NCBI GenBank assembly: GCA_023512835.1
Contig: CM042085.1
Location: forward strand, 40,944,189-41,008,188
Origin: Taxillus chinensis
Taxonomy: Eukaryota; Streptophyta; Magnoliopsida; Santalales; Loranthaceae
Length of the DNA: 64,000 nt
Reading direction: 5' to 3'
Below the pieces are notes generated by a model. The model made no database searches, was not told the DNA's origin, and saw nothing but the letters and a program-made list of their open reading frames with translations. Made by a program: the position numbers and the translations under genes. Positions within the stretch are counted from its first letter, which is position 1. The number at the start of each line of letters is the position of its first letter. Shown in pieces: positions 32,401-44,363 of this stretch.

Positions 32401-32904
32401 TCGGCGTTTGTTGTCGGCTCGAGTCGGCGAAAATCTTATGCGGATCAGCGACGGCGACCTTTGGAGTTTTCGTTGGTGATCATGTGTTCCTTCGTGTCTC
32501 TCCACGTCGTGGACATCGACGGTTTGGGCGAGGTTCTAAGCTATCTCCGCGGTTTATTGGTCCTTTTGAGATTCCGGATCGTGTAGGGCCGGTGGCCTAC
32601 CGGTTAGCGTTACCACCGCGGGCCGAGTCGAGTGCACAACGTGTTTCACGTTTCCCGATTCCGGAAGTATCACCCTGACCCCACTCATGTGATTGATTGG
32701 GGGACGTTGGACATTGAGGATGACATGTCCGTCATTGAGGCCCCTATCCGTATCCTAGATCGGCGAGAGAAGCTATTGCGTGGTCGTGCTATTCCTTTGG
32801 TTCGCGTGCTGTGGCAACATCGTGGTATTGAGGAGGAGACATGGGAACGTGAGTCCGTGATGCGTGAGCAGCACCTGGACTTGTTCGAGGACGAACAATC
32901 TTAA
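29431..32904 (+). pseudogene. Element D pol (PR-RT-RH-IN-chromodomain), frameshifted
   Basis: Protease DTGAS at 29574; RT with [11 protein letters not shown] (about 30375) and FIDD at 30571-30582; RNase H with [10 protein letters not shown] and [10 protein letters not shown]; integrase zinc region about 31660-31790, catalytic Asp in MDF near 31857, second in SDRD near 32038 and Glu in DGQTERTNQ near 32147; chromodomain-like tail to TAA 32902-32904. The integrase core from 31859 to about 32420 is open in one frame, the longest intact integrase in the window. Frame breaks occur near 29700, 29884 (CAG-to-TAG, LQG in C and B), 30410, 30660 and 32470. Confidence 0.9.
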
Positions 32905-33206
32905 GCGTGGGAGGTGGTCATTGGCTGTTGGCCAAGGGATAGTGTTGTGTTTTCTTGTGATGTGTTTTCTTGTATTAGTTGATGTATTTGTATTGTCTTT
33001 TAAAGACATGTGCTTAATTGTGATGTGCTTTGAGATGTGTATTCGTGCCATGCGGACATGTGTTATGTGCATTATTGTGGTTATAGATTATGGTGGTACT
33101 TTGTTATGTCTTTGTTGTCTTGTGTGTGGTGTATGACCCATTTGGGTGTTGTGGCTCGCCGTGTGGCAAATGGGTAGCTTGTGTTTGTTTTCCTCTTATG
33201 TCATTT

Positions 33207-33241
33207 CTTTTCGAGGACGAAAAGTCTTAAGGGGGAGAGGA
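33207..33241 (+). promoter_or_regulatory. Hairpin plus polypurine tract of element D
   Basis: CTTTTCGAGGACGAAAAG hairpin (33207-33224), then TCTT and AAGGGGGAGAGGA (33229-33241) abutting the 3' LTR. The upstream duplicate module is at about 32881-32917. 32905-33206 is non-coding. Confidence 0.9.
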
Positions 33242-35029
33242 TGTAAGGACCCGTACCTTGAGTTAGTCGGTTTACCTTCCGAGTGGAGTTTTTCTAGATT
33301 TTGACCTAGTAAATGGACTCCAATGAATTCACGTGCAAAAGGAAAGATGCTTAGAATGATGTCCTCTATCTACCACGAAGTTTCAGGCCAAATGGACATG
33401 TATGTGAGGTGCACGTGATATGGGTCCAATTCACGTGCAAGTGTGGTTGTCTTCTAAATGATGCAAGGAGGCTAGGGGTGAAGTTTGAGAGCATTTGGAG
33501 TGCATATGGAGTTGCACGTGAATTGGGGAATTCACGTGCAAATTGGCGTGCGGGCATATTTTTGCATGGTTCCCTTGGTTTTGTCATTCTAATGAACTTT
33601 CTCCAAAGGACCATGTTGAAATTCCGAGTATTTTGGCCTATATGGGTGCGGAAAGGTGCTAACTTGTGTGATCAAAACTACGTCGTTTTGATGCTTGGGA
33701 TTCACTTAATCAAAACTACGTCGTTTTGATGTTGTGTTCTCTATATAAGGAGGGGAAGCTCTCTGTTTTAGGTTTAGGGTTCTCTTCATCGCTGCTGCCG
33801 TCGTAGAGAGAGAGTGAGCTAGAGAGAGAGAAGGAAGGGGAGTTGTTTGGTTCTTTGCGGGAGCATCTTGCGTGGGGAGGGACGGCGTTTAGCGCGGGAG
33901 CAAGGAAGATCTGTTTTAAGGTAGGGATTCTGTTCTTCCTAAATCCTCCTCTGTCCTAGGGTCCTAGGGCAGAATATGAGTTATCTGTTATATTATTTAT
34001 ATGTAAATTCATATAGGTGTGACCTCCTATATGAATGTTGGCCTTCAATGGCGATTTTGGTGTTTCTGGTGTTTGTGTGATGCATGAAAAGTGTTTGATA
34101 AAATGCCTGTATGACATGCCTGCTACATGTTTGATGAAATGCCTGTGGGAACTTAGCTGTGTGTGTATGCCCATTATGTGTTTGGTAATATGTCCGGGTG
34201 ACTGGACTTGTGGTTTAGTGTATGTATGTATGCTGGATGTTTGCTCTATGGCCTGAATGGTTGGGTTTGTGCGCTTGTGAACGGGTGCACACCAAGTGTT
34301 TGGTTGTATGCTTGAGTGACCATGTGTGTTGTGTACTTGACCGTGGTATCGGCCTGAAGAGGCGGTTAAAGAACTTTGCCTGAGAGGCGGTTAAACCAGG
34401 GGCCTGAAGAGGCGGTTAAATCACTTGGCCTGAAGAGGCGGTTAAATCACTTGGCCTGAAGAGGCGGTTAAATAACTTGGCCTGAAGAGGCGGTTAAATC
34501 ACTTGTGGTTAAAGTGTTAGCCTGTGTGGCGGTGGAAGATTGTAAATTGTTGATGTGGTTGTTATTATGTCTGGTTGAAATTATTGTATCACGACACCGC
34601 ACTTGTACACATGGCATGTAGATGCTAGGAACATGGGATGGGTTGGGGAGACATGATCCCTACCGAGCTGTGGTTGCTCACCCCTCCTACTTGTGTTTGT
34701 TTGTTTTCCAGGGGACTTACGGGCGTTAGGTGGATACACCAAGGTGGAAGACCCTCTCCACTTTATTGTTCATTTCAAGAATGTACTTTTTTTTGATTTA
34801 TGTAACCCCAGGGAGGGGAATGTACTAAGGGATTGAACTGTAATCAGGGACTTGGTTGTTTTGCGAACCTTTGATGTTTTGGAATTAAATAAAGATGTGG
34901 CTTATTTGATTTATTGTAATTGTTAGACTTGCTTGTGTGGCATCCAGTAATCCAACCCCATTGCCCTCCGTGTGGGTGAATGGGGAGTCACGTACCGGTT
35001 TCCTCGGGTTGGAAATCCGGGGCGTGACA
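33242..35029 (+). repeat. 3' LTR of element D
   Basis: 1788 bp, nearly identical to the 5' LTR. Differences are mainly short indels (for example CTGGTATC/CGGTATC near 34349). Confidence 0.95.
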
Positions 35030-35811
35030 GGACACCCCGCCACCACGGCGACATGACATACCACATCCAGGCGAATGTTGCATGGACACCAATGCAACAT
35101 TTTCCACCCGAGTCAGATATGTTCAACCACCTCCTCGGGCACCATATCTACCCTCAGGAATGGGTGTAGACTTAGCCCACCGTCGTGAGTGCTACACCGA
35201 GACTCAGGACCACGTCCTGGCCAAATCTCAAAGGGGTCTAGCTATTGTGCCTGGCCCATATCTCGGCTCGGTCTCAAACAGATCAACGAACAGCATAGCA
35301 TTACATCTCAACATGTAAACTCAGACAAGCATTTACACTTTATCTCGAAGGACCAACATGGTCGATACAAGCCACACACATCAGCCTCATAGGCTTAAAA
35401 TCAAATACAAATCAAACACAGTACACACCAGTCATGTAGGTATATCATCAGACACCCATTTATAAGGTCTCACAGGCATTATATTGAATACATGGCATGC
35501 AGGCCTCACAGACATTTTATCAAATACATAGTGTGCAGGCCTCACAGACATTTCATCAAACACATGGTGGGCATAAACAAACCCACAAAATCCTCAGGCC
35601 AAATTCAACATCAAAATCAACAGAACATGCCACTCAAAGGCCAACATCCATATAGGAGATCACACCTATATGGATTTACATATATATATAGGTGAATATC
35701 CTAAAACAGAGGAGAGTTAGGAAGAACATGAATCCCTACCTCAGACTTTTGTCCTAACCTCCACGCTAGACAGCTCCCAACGACGCGAACCACCACGGCA
35801 ACTGCCCGGAG

Positions 35812-35848
<37 letters not shown>

Positions 35849-36413
35849 CAAGCAATGCGACAAAGAAGAACACAAGAACCCTAAACTCAAACTCAAGCCC
35901 TCATTATATAGACACTACCCACATCAAAACGACGTAGTTTTGATTAAGTAAACCCAGGATCAAAATGACGTAGTTTTGATCACACAAGTTAGCACCTTTC
36001 CGCACCCATATAGGCCAAAATACTCATAATTTCAACATGGTCCTTTGGAGAAAGATCATTAGAATGTCAAAACCAAGGGAACCATGCAAAAATATGGCTG
36101 CACGCCAATTTGCACGTGAATTCCCCAATTCACGTGCAACTCCATATGAACTCCAAATGCGCTCAAACTTCACCCCTAGCCTCCTTGCATCATTTAGAAT
36201 ACAACTACACTTGCACGTGAATTGGACCCATTTCACGTGCACCTCACATACATGTCTGTTTGGCCTGAAACTTCTGTGGTAGATAGAGGACATCATTCTA
36301 AGCATCTTTCCTTTTGCACGTGAATTCATTTGAGCCCATTCACTAGGTCAAAATCTAGAAAAACTCTACTCAGAAGGCAAAACTGTGACTAACTCAAGGT
36401 ACGGGTCCTTACA

Positions 36414-36448
36414 TCCTCTTCCCCTTAAGACTTTTCGTCCTCGAAAAG
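36414..36448 (-). promoter_or_regulatory. PPT and hairpin of element E INT1
   Basis: On the minus strand the CTTTTCGAGGACGAAAAG hairpin (36448-36431) precedes GTCTTAAGGGGAAGAGGA (PPT about 36426-36414), which abuts the left LTR. The second module copy is at 36638-36601, at the pol end. 36449-36600 is non-coding. Confidence 0.88.
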
Positions 36449-36615
36449 AAAGAAAACAATCACAACCAATGCATAGGCCTCTAACACCCTCTAGCACAAA
36501 TTAATACACAACAAATCACAAATTATTTCACACATTTATACACTCCACATGGTCATAACTAGTTGGGCAAGTACCTGATTATGCTGAAGTTTGATGCTTG
36601 CCCTCCTCCCCTCCT

Positions 36616-39600
36616 TCAGAGTTGTTCGTCCTCGAACAGATCAGGATAATGAGCACGCATCTCAGTCTCACGTTCCCAGGTCTCTTCCTCCAGCCCTCGG
36701 TGTTGCCACAACACCCGAACCAACGGAATAGTCTTACCTCTCAGTCGCTTCTCGCGCCGATCTACAATACGGATGGGTGCCTCGACAACAACACATCCTC
36801 TCCAAGATCCAGGGTACCCCAATCTAGCACGTGTGTGGGATCCTGGATGATATTTCCGCAACTGGGATACATGGAAAACATTATGAACTCTGCTCAAACT
36901 AGGTGGTAACGCCAACCTATAAGCAACAGGTCCAACTCTGCTCAAAATCTCGAACGGTCCAATATACCGAGGGGACAACTTGGACCCAGTCCCAAATCTC
37001 TTATGCCCTCTCCGTGGAGAAACACGAAGGAATACGTGGTCGCCTACCAAAAACTCCAATGGTCGGCGTCGGCGATCTGCATAGGACTTCCGCCGCTCCG
37101 AGCCGTAAGAAGGCGTTGCCGAATCAGGCCGAACTTTTGCCGTAGCCTCCTGGACCAATTGAGGTCCTAACATAGCTGCCTCTCCGACTTGCGCCAACAT
37201 AATGGAGACCGACACGGTCAGCCATACAATGCCTCAAACGGGGCCATCCCAATCGAAGACTGGTAACTGTTATTATAGGCAAACTCCACCAGAGGAAGGT
37301 GGGAAGCCCATGATCCTCCAAAATCAAGTACACAAGCCCTCAACAAGTCTTCCAATGTTTGAATGGTCCTCTCGGACTGACCATTGGTCTCAGGATGGAA
37401 TGCGGTACTCAAATTAAGTCGGGTTCCTAATGCTTCCTGCAGACCTCCCCAAAACCGGGATGTAAACCGCGCATCCCTGTCCGAAACAATAGACAAGGGC
37501 ACTCCGTGCAAGCGGACAATCTCATCAACATACGACTGGCTTAACGTGCCGATAGAGTCGCGCTCTCGAATTGCCAAGAAATGGGCTGACTTAGTTAAGC
37601 GGTCCACTATGACCCAAATCATGTCCTTCCTCCCGAAGTGGTAGGAAGTCCCGTCACGAAGTCCATGGTAATATGCTCCCACTTCCACTCGGCCTACAGG
37701 TAAAGGCCGCAATTGACCAGCGGGTCATTGGTGTTCGCCTTCACTTGCCGACAGGTAAGGCACCTGGAAACGGACTCGCTACACTCCGTTTCAGCCCCGG
37801 CCACCAGAACGTGCGCGAACGGCATGATACATCTTAGTTCCTCCTGGATGTACGGCCAAACGGGAAGGATGAAATTCCCTCGAGACATCCTCACGCGAGG
37901 GAGGTGGTACTATCGACGCCCCCGAAATTTCGGCTCATGCTCAACTCCTTCTGTCCGGTCCTCGACCGGGCTCTCCGGCCTCTATCTTGGGCCCGGATCA
38001 ACTCATAGTCCACATCGCCTAATCGTCCCTCACGGACACGCTGATACAACTCCTGGTATCACGGTGAGAGGACACATGATAGCTCCCTCATCGCTGAAAG
38101 CAAGTTGCACCTAAAGCACCGCCAACTGCTCCATCATTTTCCATTCTCTCATGGAAACCTCGGCTTTCCCTTTTCTACTTAGCGCGTCGGCTACTAAATT
38201 TCCCTTCCCAGGCGTGTTGGAGAGCATGAAATCAAACATTTGCAGGTACTCTACCCACCTCCGTTGTCGCAAATTTAGGTCTCTCTCGGGTGAAGATATA
38301 TCGTAGGCTTTTGTGGTCGGTATATACCACAAATTTCTCTCCCAATAGGTAATGTCGCCAAGACTTCAGGGCAAAAATAACTGCTGCTAACTCCAGGTCG
38401 TGTGTTGGGTAGTTTTGCTCATGGGACTTCAATGTCGCGAGCCATATGCTATGACTTGGCGTTCTTGCATCGAACACACCCCAGTCCAACGCGAGACGCA
38501 TCACAAAACACCTCGAATGGCACTCCCTCCTGCGGTAGACTCAACACCGGTGCGGTAGTCGGGCGAGTCTTCAACTCCTCGAATGCCGCTGGCACTTGTC
38601 CGTCCACTCGAATTTGGCTCCCTTCCGTGTAAGAGCTGTCATGGGCGCCGCCAACCGAGAAAAACCTTCCACAAAACGCCGGTAATACCCTGCCAGACCC
38701 AAGAAACTCCGGATCTCAAAAACATTTGTGGGCCTCTTCCAAGATGCTACGGACTCAATCTTGGTTGGGTCCACTCTAACTCCTTCGGCAGATACCACAT
38801 GCCCAAGAAAATGCACCTCTCGCATCCAGAAGTCACACTTGCTAAATTTAGCATACAAGTGATGATCTCGTAGTGCCTGCAACACCACGGCCAAGTGCTC
38901 CTCATGCTCAGCTTGGGTTTTGGAGTACACAAGGATGTCGTCAATAAATACCACCACGAAGGAATCCAGGTATAGGGCAAATACCTGAGCCCAAAAAGGC
39001 ATCACTAACCATTCATAGTGTCCGTATCTGCACCTGAACGCCGTCTTAGGGATGTCTTCGCTCCTGACCCTCAATTGGTGATATCCCGAACGCAGATCGA
39101 TTTTTGAGAACCACCGTGCTCCACTCAACTGGTCGAATAAGTCATCAATCCGCGGCAAAGGGTACTTGTTCTTTACCGTTACTTGATTCACTTAGATAAT
39201 CAATGCAAAGTCGCAACGAACCATCCGCCTTCTTAGCAAACAAGACCGGTGCACCCCAAGGTGAGGTACTAGGACGGATAAAACCTTTATCTCCCGGTTC
39301 CTATATTTGCTTCGAAGCTCCCGCAACTCAACGGGTCTCATCCGGTATGCTACTTGTGAGATGGGTCCCACCCCTGGCAACATTCAATCGTGAACTCGAT
39401 ACTTCGTGTGGAGGCAACTCCAACAACTCCCCAGGAAAGACATCCTGGAAATTCTCGACTACATCCGGCCACACCCTTTTCTCTAAGTTACCTTCCTCCT
39501 CAAAGGTTAGGGTGGCAAGCCTATGGGTAATATTGCCCCATAGCTCCCTCGTCGGTCCAGCTCTCCCGAAGATCCCTATCCCATTCACCCACTAGGGTAC

Positions 39601-40010
39601 AGGAAGATCCTGTGGGTGTAGTAAACGATACTCGTCGCCTATAGCAATCAATCTTAGCCTGAAAGGCCATCAACCAGTCCATCCCCAGAATCAAACTAAA
39701 GGTCCTCATGGGCATTACGTACAAATCAAATGAGAGGTCAACCTCTCCTATCGTAGCGCACACTCTCGACACATTTGGTGGATCAACTCCACACCTCCCA
39801 TTGGGGACTCAACCCTCGAGGTCTATCGGCCTCCACACAATCAAGTCCAAGGCTCTCCACCAAGGACTTAACAATCAGGGAGCACGAAGCTCCGGTATCA
39901 AACAATGCAAAGAACAACGGTGCGAGATATTAGAATAGTACCTCGAACCACCGAAGGCCTAGCTCCACCTTCCTCGGAGGGTGATGGTAAATCCTCCATT
40001 TCACTGGTGC
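36616..40010 (-). pseudogene. Element E INT1 pol (PR-RT-RH-IN-chromodomain)
   Basis: Protease DTGAS-type motif near 39900-39880 with a frame break; RT open from 39191 to 38571 with [11 protein letters not shown] and FIDD; RNase H about 38500-38230; integrase open from 37712 to 37218 with [17 protein letters not shown] and DGQSERTIQ; chromodomain-like tail ([19 protein letters not shown]) ending in FEDEQL at 36616. In the RT an in-frame deletion of about 40 bp removes the segment after MPF that reads GLTNAP... in sister copies. Frameshifts elsewhere make it non-functional. Confidence 0.88.
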
Positions 40011-41361
40011 TGAGGTAAGCGCGAACACTCGCCTTGGCCTACCCCACCACTAGCCTCACTTGCCTTCCCTTTTGCTCCTGCCCGCAGTCCACCGGGACGC
40101 CCCTCCGATCCTCCTTGTGGTTGCCTCTCCCCCTGTGGCCTAGTGTGACCGGAACCAGCCTGACCGGCCTGCCACGAATGTGCCGGCTTAGGGGCTGGGG
40201 CTTGAAATTGGGTCCCACCCCTGCTCCCTTGTGCTAAGCTTCCAGCTCCCCGTGTTCCCCTTGCCTGAAACACACCTTGCTAATGTGTCCCACCTTCCCA
40301 CGGCTATGACACGTCAAGTGCCGCTTGGGGCACTCACGTTTGACGTGCCCCTGACAGCCACAACAGTACACCCGCTTGGGAAGTTCCCAGCAGTACTCCC
40401 CGTCCTCCAAAGTAACGGGATCTGGGCGGAGCCATTGAAGCTTGGCCCCCATCCTTGGGAAAAGTCCCACTCCTGGGCTCAACCTTCGCCTCTTGGTTTC
40501 ACCGTGCTTGTCGCGCGCGCTCGCCCCCATCCGCTCCTGGTGAGCCTGTCTTCCCTCCTCTAATCCTCTCTCAACAATCTTGGCGGTGTCCACGACTTCA
40601 AGATAGGTCTTCGGTCCGCAAAGATCTCCACCCTTTGCTTCAGGCAGGTTTGAGACCCATGGTAAACTTATGGGCCTTCAGGTCCTCCCTTGATATTGCT
40701 TCGGAGCAAACCGACTCAGCCCCCGGAAATCTCGCTCATACTCGCGCTGCGAGCGCGATCCCCGCTTCAAGCCGCCGAACTCCTCCCGCTTCTGCCACCG
40801 CAATGACTCTGGAAAGAACTCCTCATGGAACAGCTAGAGGAACTCATTCCAGGCCATGGTCTCCATGTCCCGGCTTCCTGAGATGCTAAGCCACCATTCC
40901 AAGGCTTCCTCCTCCAACTGCCGGACTGCTAGTCTCACTTTGTCTTCCTCCCGAGGTCGAAGAAAGGAGAACACATGCTCGATCTGCCGCAGCCAGTGCT
41001 CTGCTCCTAGAGGTTCAGCTCCTCCCTTGAACCTTGGTGGGTGTTCCTTTCGGAACTGCGTCAACACGTCTCCCTCTTCCCGCCTCACCGGCACTTCCTG
41101 CCTACACGGAGGTTCCGCCTCACGGGGTGGAGGGGGTGGCACTGCCTGTCGTGCCATCATCTCCTGACGCACCTCGTTTAGGATCTCTCCCCTGAGGTCC
41201 TCACGCATGCCTTGCACATTCTCACTTAGGGCCCGGACTTGGGCCATGATCCGTTCCAGGGGATCATCGCCCTCTACACCCTGTCCTCTTCCCTCTCCAG
41301 CATGGGCAGAAGATTCATCTTCTACAGCTGGAGTAGCTCGGGTTACTCTCCTAGGAGGCAT
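40011..41361 (-). pseudogene. Element E INT1 gag
   Basis: ATG at 41361 (MPPRRVTRATPAVEDESS). It is open for 175 codons through the helical region, poly-Pro, capsid-like core (FRKEHPPRFKGG, FSFLRPREEDKVRLAVRQLEEEALEWW) and stops at TAG 40836-40834, where C and D have Gln (CAG). The second part contains knuckles at about 40365-40270 (CCGCQGHVKREC; CHSRGKVGHISKVC with Arg in place of the second Cys). The same TAG is present in INT2, so it predates the duplication. Confidence 0.88.
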
Positions 41362-41715
41362 AGTCTACATAGTTTAAACCAAACTAGGATCAGCTTCTCT
41401 CAAGCTCTACACAACCTCATCCCCATGGGCCATGAGGTACTCAAGCAACATTTTACATTTAAACACACAGGTAAATCACAAAAGCACACAGCAGCAATTC
41501 ATAGCAACAAGTCTCACAGAAAATCACCAAATTTCACAGCAACAAAATTTTATTTTTAGCAACAAGTTTCAGCAACATAGCATGTCCAATCACAATACTC
41601 ATACTGAAATTAAACTAGTGCCCTAATGCCAATGCATGTATGCACCCTCAACCCAAATGCAAATGCCCTACTCCTTGGTCTAACTACCCCTAAATACACC
41701 CCAGAAAACCAGATA

Positions 41716-41739
41716 GGACCACGTTGATCAGGCGTGTCC
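41716..41739 (-). other. Candidate dimerisation/packaging hairpin, E INT1 leader
   Basis: On the minus strand GGACACG and CGTGGTCC pair around CCTGATCAA. Relative to C/D (CATG...CATG) a T-A pair is replaced by C-G, a compensatory change. The leader 41362-41814 has no gene and keeps GCATTAGGGCACTAG. Confidence 0.5.
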
Positions 41740-41814
41740 TATACTGCCTCCTAAGAGTCTCGAAGCGACCAGGCCTCCCCACTATCCTAGGTCCACCTGG
41801 AGCCATGAACTATC

Positions 41815-41826
41815 GCTCTGATACCA
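41815..41826 (-). promoter_or_regulatory. Primer-binding site of element E INT1
   Basis: TGGTATCAGAGC on the minus strand, 3 bp from the middle LTR. Complement of initiator-Met tRNA. Confidence 0.92.
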
Positions 41827-42327
41827 TATTGTTACGCCCCAATTTCCTTCCACTTGGAAATGAGTAGTGACTGCCCATGCCCGCACCCGAAGGGACAAGG
41901 GGTTGGTGCAAGCACCTAAAAAGGACTTCTGGCACGGGTGCTGTCCCAAACCTGCACAACCAGGCTAACATGCCAAGGGGCATGCTCCTGCTCCCAAACC
42001 ATGCACACAAACACAAATTGAACAACAACATCTCATTTTATTTCATTTCAAAGACTAAATGTTTATTACAACCCAGTCGGGGAAAAACCCCTATGAAGCC
42101 ACAAATAAAAACCAAACCAAATTCCAAACACATAAAACCAGAGTACAACAAAGGAAATAACATAAAACCCCCAGCCTCAGGGGCTTAGCTCCTCAGCCTT
42201 CACCTACCGCCTGCTAAACCCTGCAAAAGAACAGTTTATAGGAGGGGTGAGCAAACCATAGCTCAGTAGGGATCCAGTCTCCCCAGACCCGTCCCGCTCT
42301 ACAACATGCATGATATGTGTATGCTTG

Positions 42328-44111
42328 TGTCACGCCCCGGATTTCCAACCCGAGGAGACCGGAACGTGACCCTCCCTTTACCCAAGTTGGATAGAGGGGT
42401 TAGAATACAACGTACACCTCACATTTTATATTCAGAGAACAACCTTACATTTATTGAGTCCAAACATAGCAAATACGTTCAAAACACACTTTTATTACAT
42501 TGAACTCCACATTACAATCTCCCCACCTGGGGTTACAAAGTTACAAAAAGAAAAGCGAGACAACCCAAAATAATGATGAGCAAGCCACAAGGAGGACTTC
42601 CACCTTGGTGTTCCCACCTAACGCCTGTAGGTTCCTATAAAGAAAACAACATGGTAGGAGGGGTGAGCAACCACAGCTCAGTAGGGATCATGTCTCCCCA
42701 ACCCATCCCATGCACCTAATATCTACATGCCTTGTGTACAAGTGCTGTGTCGTGCTACAATTATTCTACCAGATATAATTACCGGCTATAACAAGAAATA
42801 CAATCATACACGGGCTGGTACATAAACACTCCCGGGCTTCCACGGCCACCGGGTTCCAAGAACGTCCCGGGCTTCCACGGCCACCGGGTTCCAAGAACGG
42901 TCCCGGGCTTCCACGGCCACCGGGTCCCAAGAACGTCCCCGGGCTTCCACGGCCACCGGGTTCCAAGAACAGTCCTGGGCTTCCACAACCACCGGGTTCC
43001 AAGAATAGTCCCGGGCTTCCACAACCACCGGGTTCCAAGAACACAAGACACATAGCAACACTTAGTCACACGGACATAACATCGAACACTTAGCATGCAA
43101 AGCCTCACAGGTATAAAACCAAGCAATTCGTGTGCATAAATTCACAGACTCATAAACCCGGCCGCACCAGGCATTTTCTCAAACATGTAGCAGGCATGTC
43201 ACACAGGCATTTTATCGAACACTTTTCATGCATCACACGAACACTAGAAACACACCAAAATCGCCATTGAAGGCCAACATTCATATAGGATATCACACCT
43301 ATATGGATTTACATATAAGTATTATAGCAATAACAATGGAAACTTTACAAAATATCCACAGGGCCTAACCCCGGAACATACCAGGAAAGACAGAACCCCT
43401 ACCTCAAAGATCCTCCACGCTCTTGCCTCCACGCTTAATGCCGTCCAACCACGGGAATGACAACGACAGCCACGAACTGGAGCCCTCTCTCTCAATCTCC
43501 CTCTCTCTCTCTCTGTGACGGCTGCGGCGGCTGACAACAAAAACCCTAAACCTAAAATAAAGAGAGCTCCTCTTTATATAGACCTCACTTATCAAAACGA
43601 CGTAGTTTTGATAAATGAAATCCCACCATCAAAATGACGTAGTTTTGATAAATGAAATCCCACCATCAAAATGACGTAGTTTTGATAAATAAAACACACC
43701 ATCAAAACGACGTAGTTTTGATAAATGAAACACACCATCAAAACGACGTAGTTTTGATAAATAAAACATGAACTAACCACTCTGCCTCCACACAGGACAA
43801 AATACCCACAATCCGAACATGGTCATTGTCACACGCAGCCTCTACACGCTCCCACTTGAGCTCATTACACTCTCTAACAACCAAGCCACGAAGACTCGTA
43901 GAAACACTCCTTCGAAGATTAGCTGGAAACGCGGCCTTGAAGATCTATCTTGAAGATCTAACTTTCGACCCTCAAACCTTCGAACTTCGACCATCGGTCT
44001 TCGACCCTACGACCCAAATCTTCGGGTCTTCCACCTTTCGACCCAAGCGTTCGCCCAAGGTATTGTTCATCTTCGTTCCAGCTTGTTCTACCCAAAACAC
44101 GGGTCATTACA
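42328..44111 (-). repeat. 3' LTR of element B
   Basis: 1784 bp. Contains the 36-bp array (42831-43044), the promoter cluster of five ACGT near-palindromes (43591-43758), TATATA at about 43575 and telo-box CCCTAAACCTAAA on the plus strand near 43544. Leader-intron-like signals: donor at 43402, acceptor at 42635. Confidence 0.95.
42831..43044. repeat. 36-bp tandem repeat, 6 units (element B 3' LTR)
   Basis: Six GC-rich units beginning CCCGGGCTTCCACGGCCACC. All three minus frames are open across it and give collagen-like Gly/Pro-rich peptides, which is a by-product of the 36-bp period. Confidence 0.95.
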
Positions 44112-44146
44112 TCCTCTCCCCCTTAAGACTTTTCGTCCTCGAAAAG
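44112..44146 (-). promoter_or_regulatory. PPT and hairpin of element B
   Basis: On the minus strand the CTTTTCGAGGACGAAAAG hairpin (44146-44129) is followed by TCTTAAGGGGGAGAGGA ending at 44112, abutting the 3' LTR. The duplicate module at 44388-44352 still has a good purine run (AAGGGGGGCAGGTGG). 44147-44351 is non-coding. Confidence 0.9.
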
Positions 44147-44363
44147 AAACAACATGCAAGGAAAACAAACACATGCGGCCCATTTGCAAGACAACGAGCC
44201 ACAACGCCCAGATGGATCACACAACATAACAGGACATCTCAAACACATTTTGCAATCTCAAAACACATCTCAATAAAAATACCGGTTTACAAGTAGAAAT
44301 ACAAATACACCAAAGCATGAACCACAAAAAAAAAAAACACATCACTACAGCCACCTGCCCCCC

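Larger units (their letters stand above)
25922..35029 (+). mobile_element. Element D: chromovirus inserted in the left LTR of E
   Basis: LTRs 25922-27707 and 33242-35029 are nearly identical. The target duplication GGACA is perfect (25917-25921 and 35030-35034). The interior is close to those of C and B, whereas the first several hundred bp of the LTR (U3) resemble E. Broken by small indels but otherwise complete. Confidence 0.96.
25335..36413 (-). repeat. Left (3') LTR of element E, split by element D
   Basis: 25335-25921 plus 35035-36413 make an LTR of 1966 bp. On the sense strand it begins TGTAAGGACCCG at 36413 and ends GGGGTGTGACA at 25335 (the others end GGGGCGTGACA). Promoter elements are at about 35900-35980, a CT/GA run at 35817-35848, and tandem repeats of about 35-40 bp at 35470-35570. 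Confidence 0.95.

Noticed and set aside
25335..36413. Two independent E-type insertions side by side instead of a tandem array
   Set aside because: The middle LTR is shared by both interiors and only the outermost ends have the GTAGC duplication.
42831..43044. Possible CRISPR-like array
   Set aside because: Units are contiguous with no unique spacers, and the context is a plant LTR.
42766..43061. Open frames on the minus strand giving Gly/Pro-rich, collagen-like repeats (also 50022-50362)
   Set aside because: All three frames are open because the 36-bp repeat has no stops. It lies inside an LTR, has no start context and differs in frame between copies.
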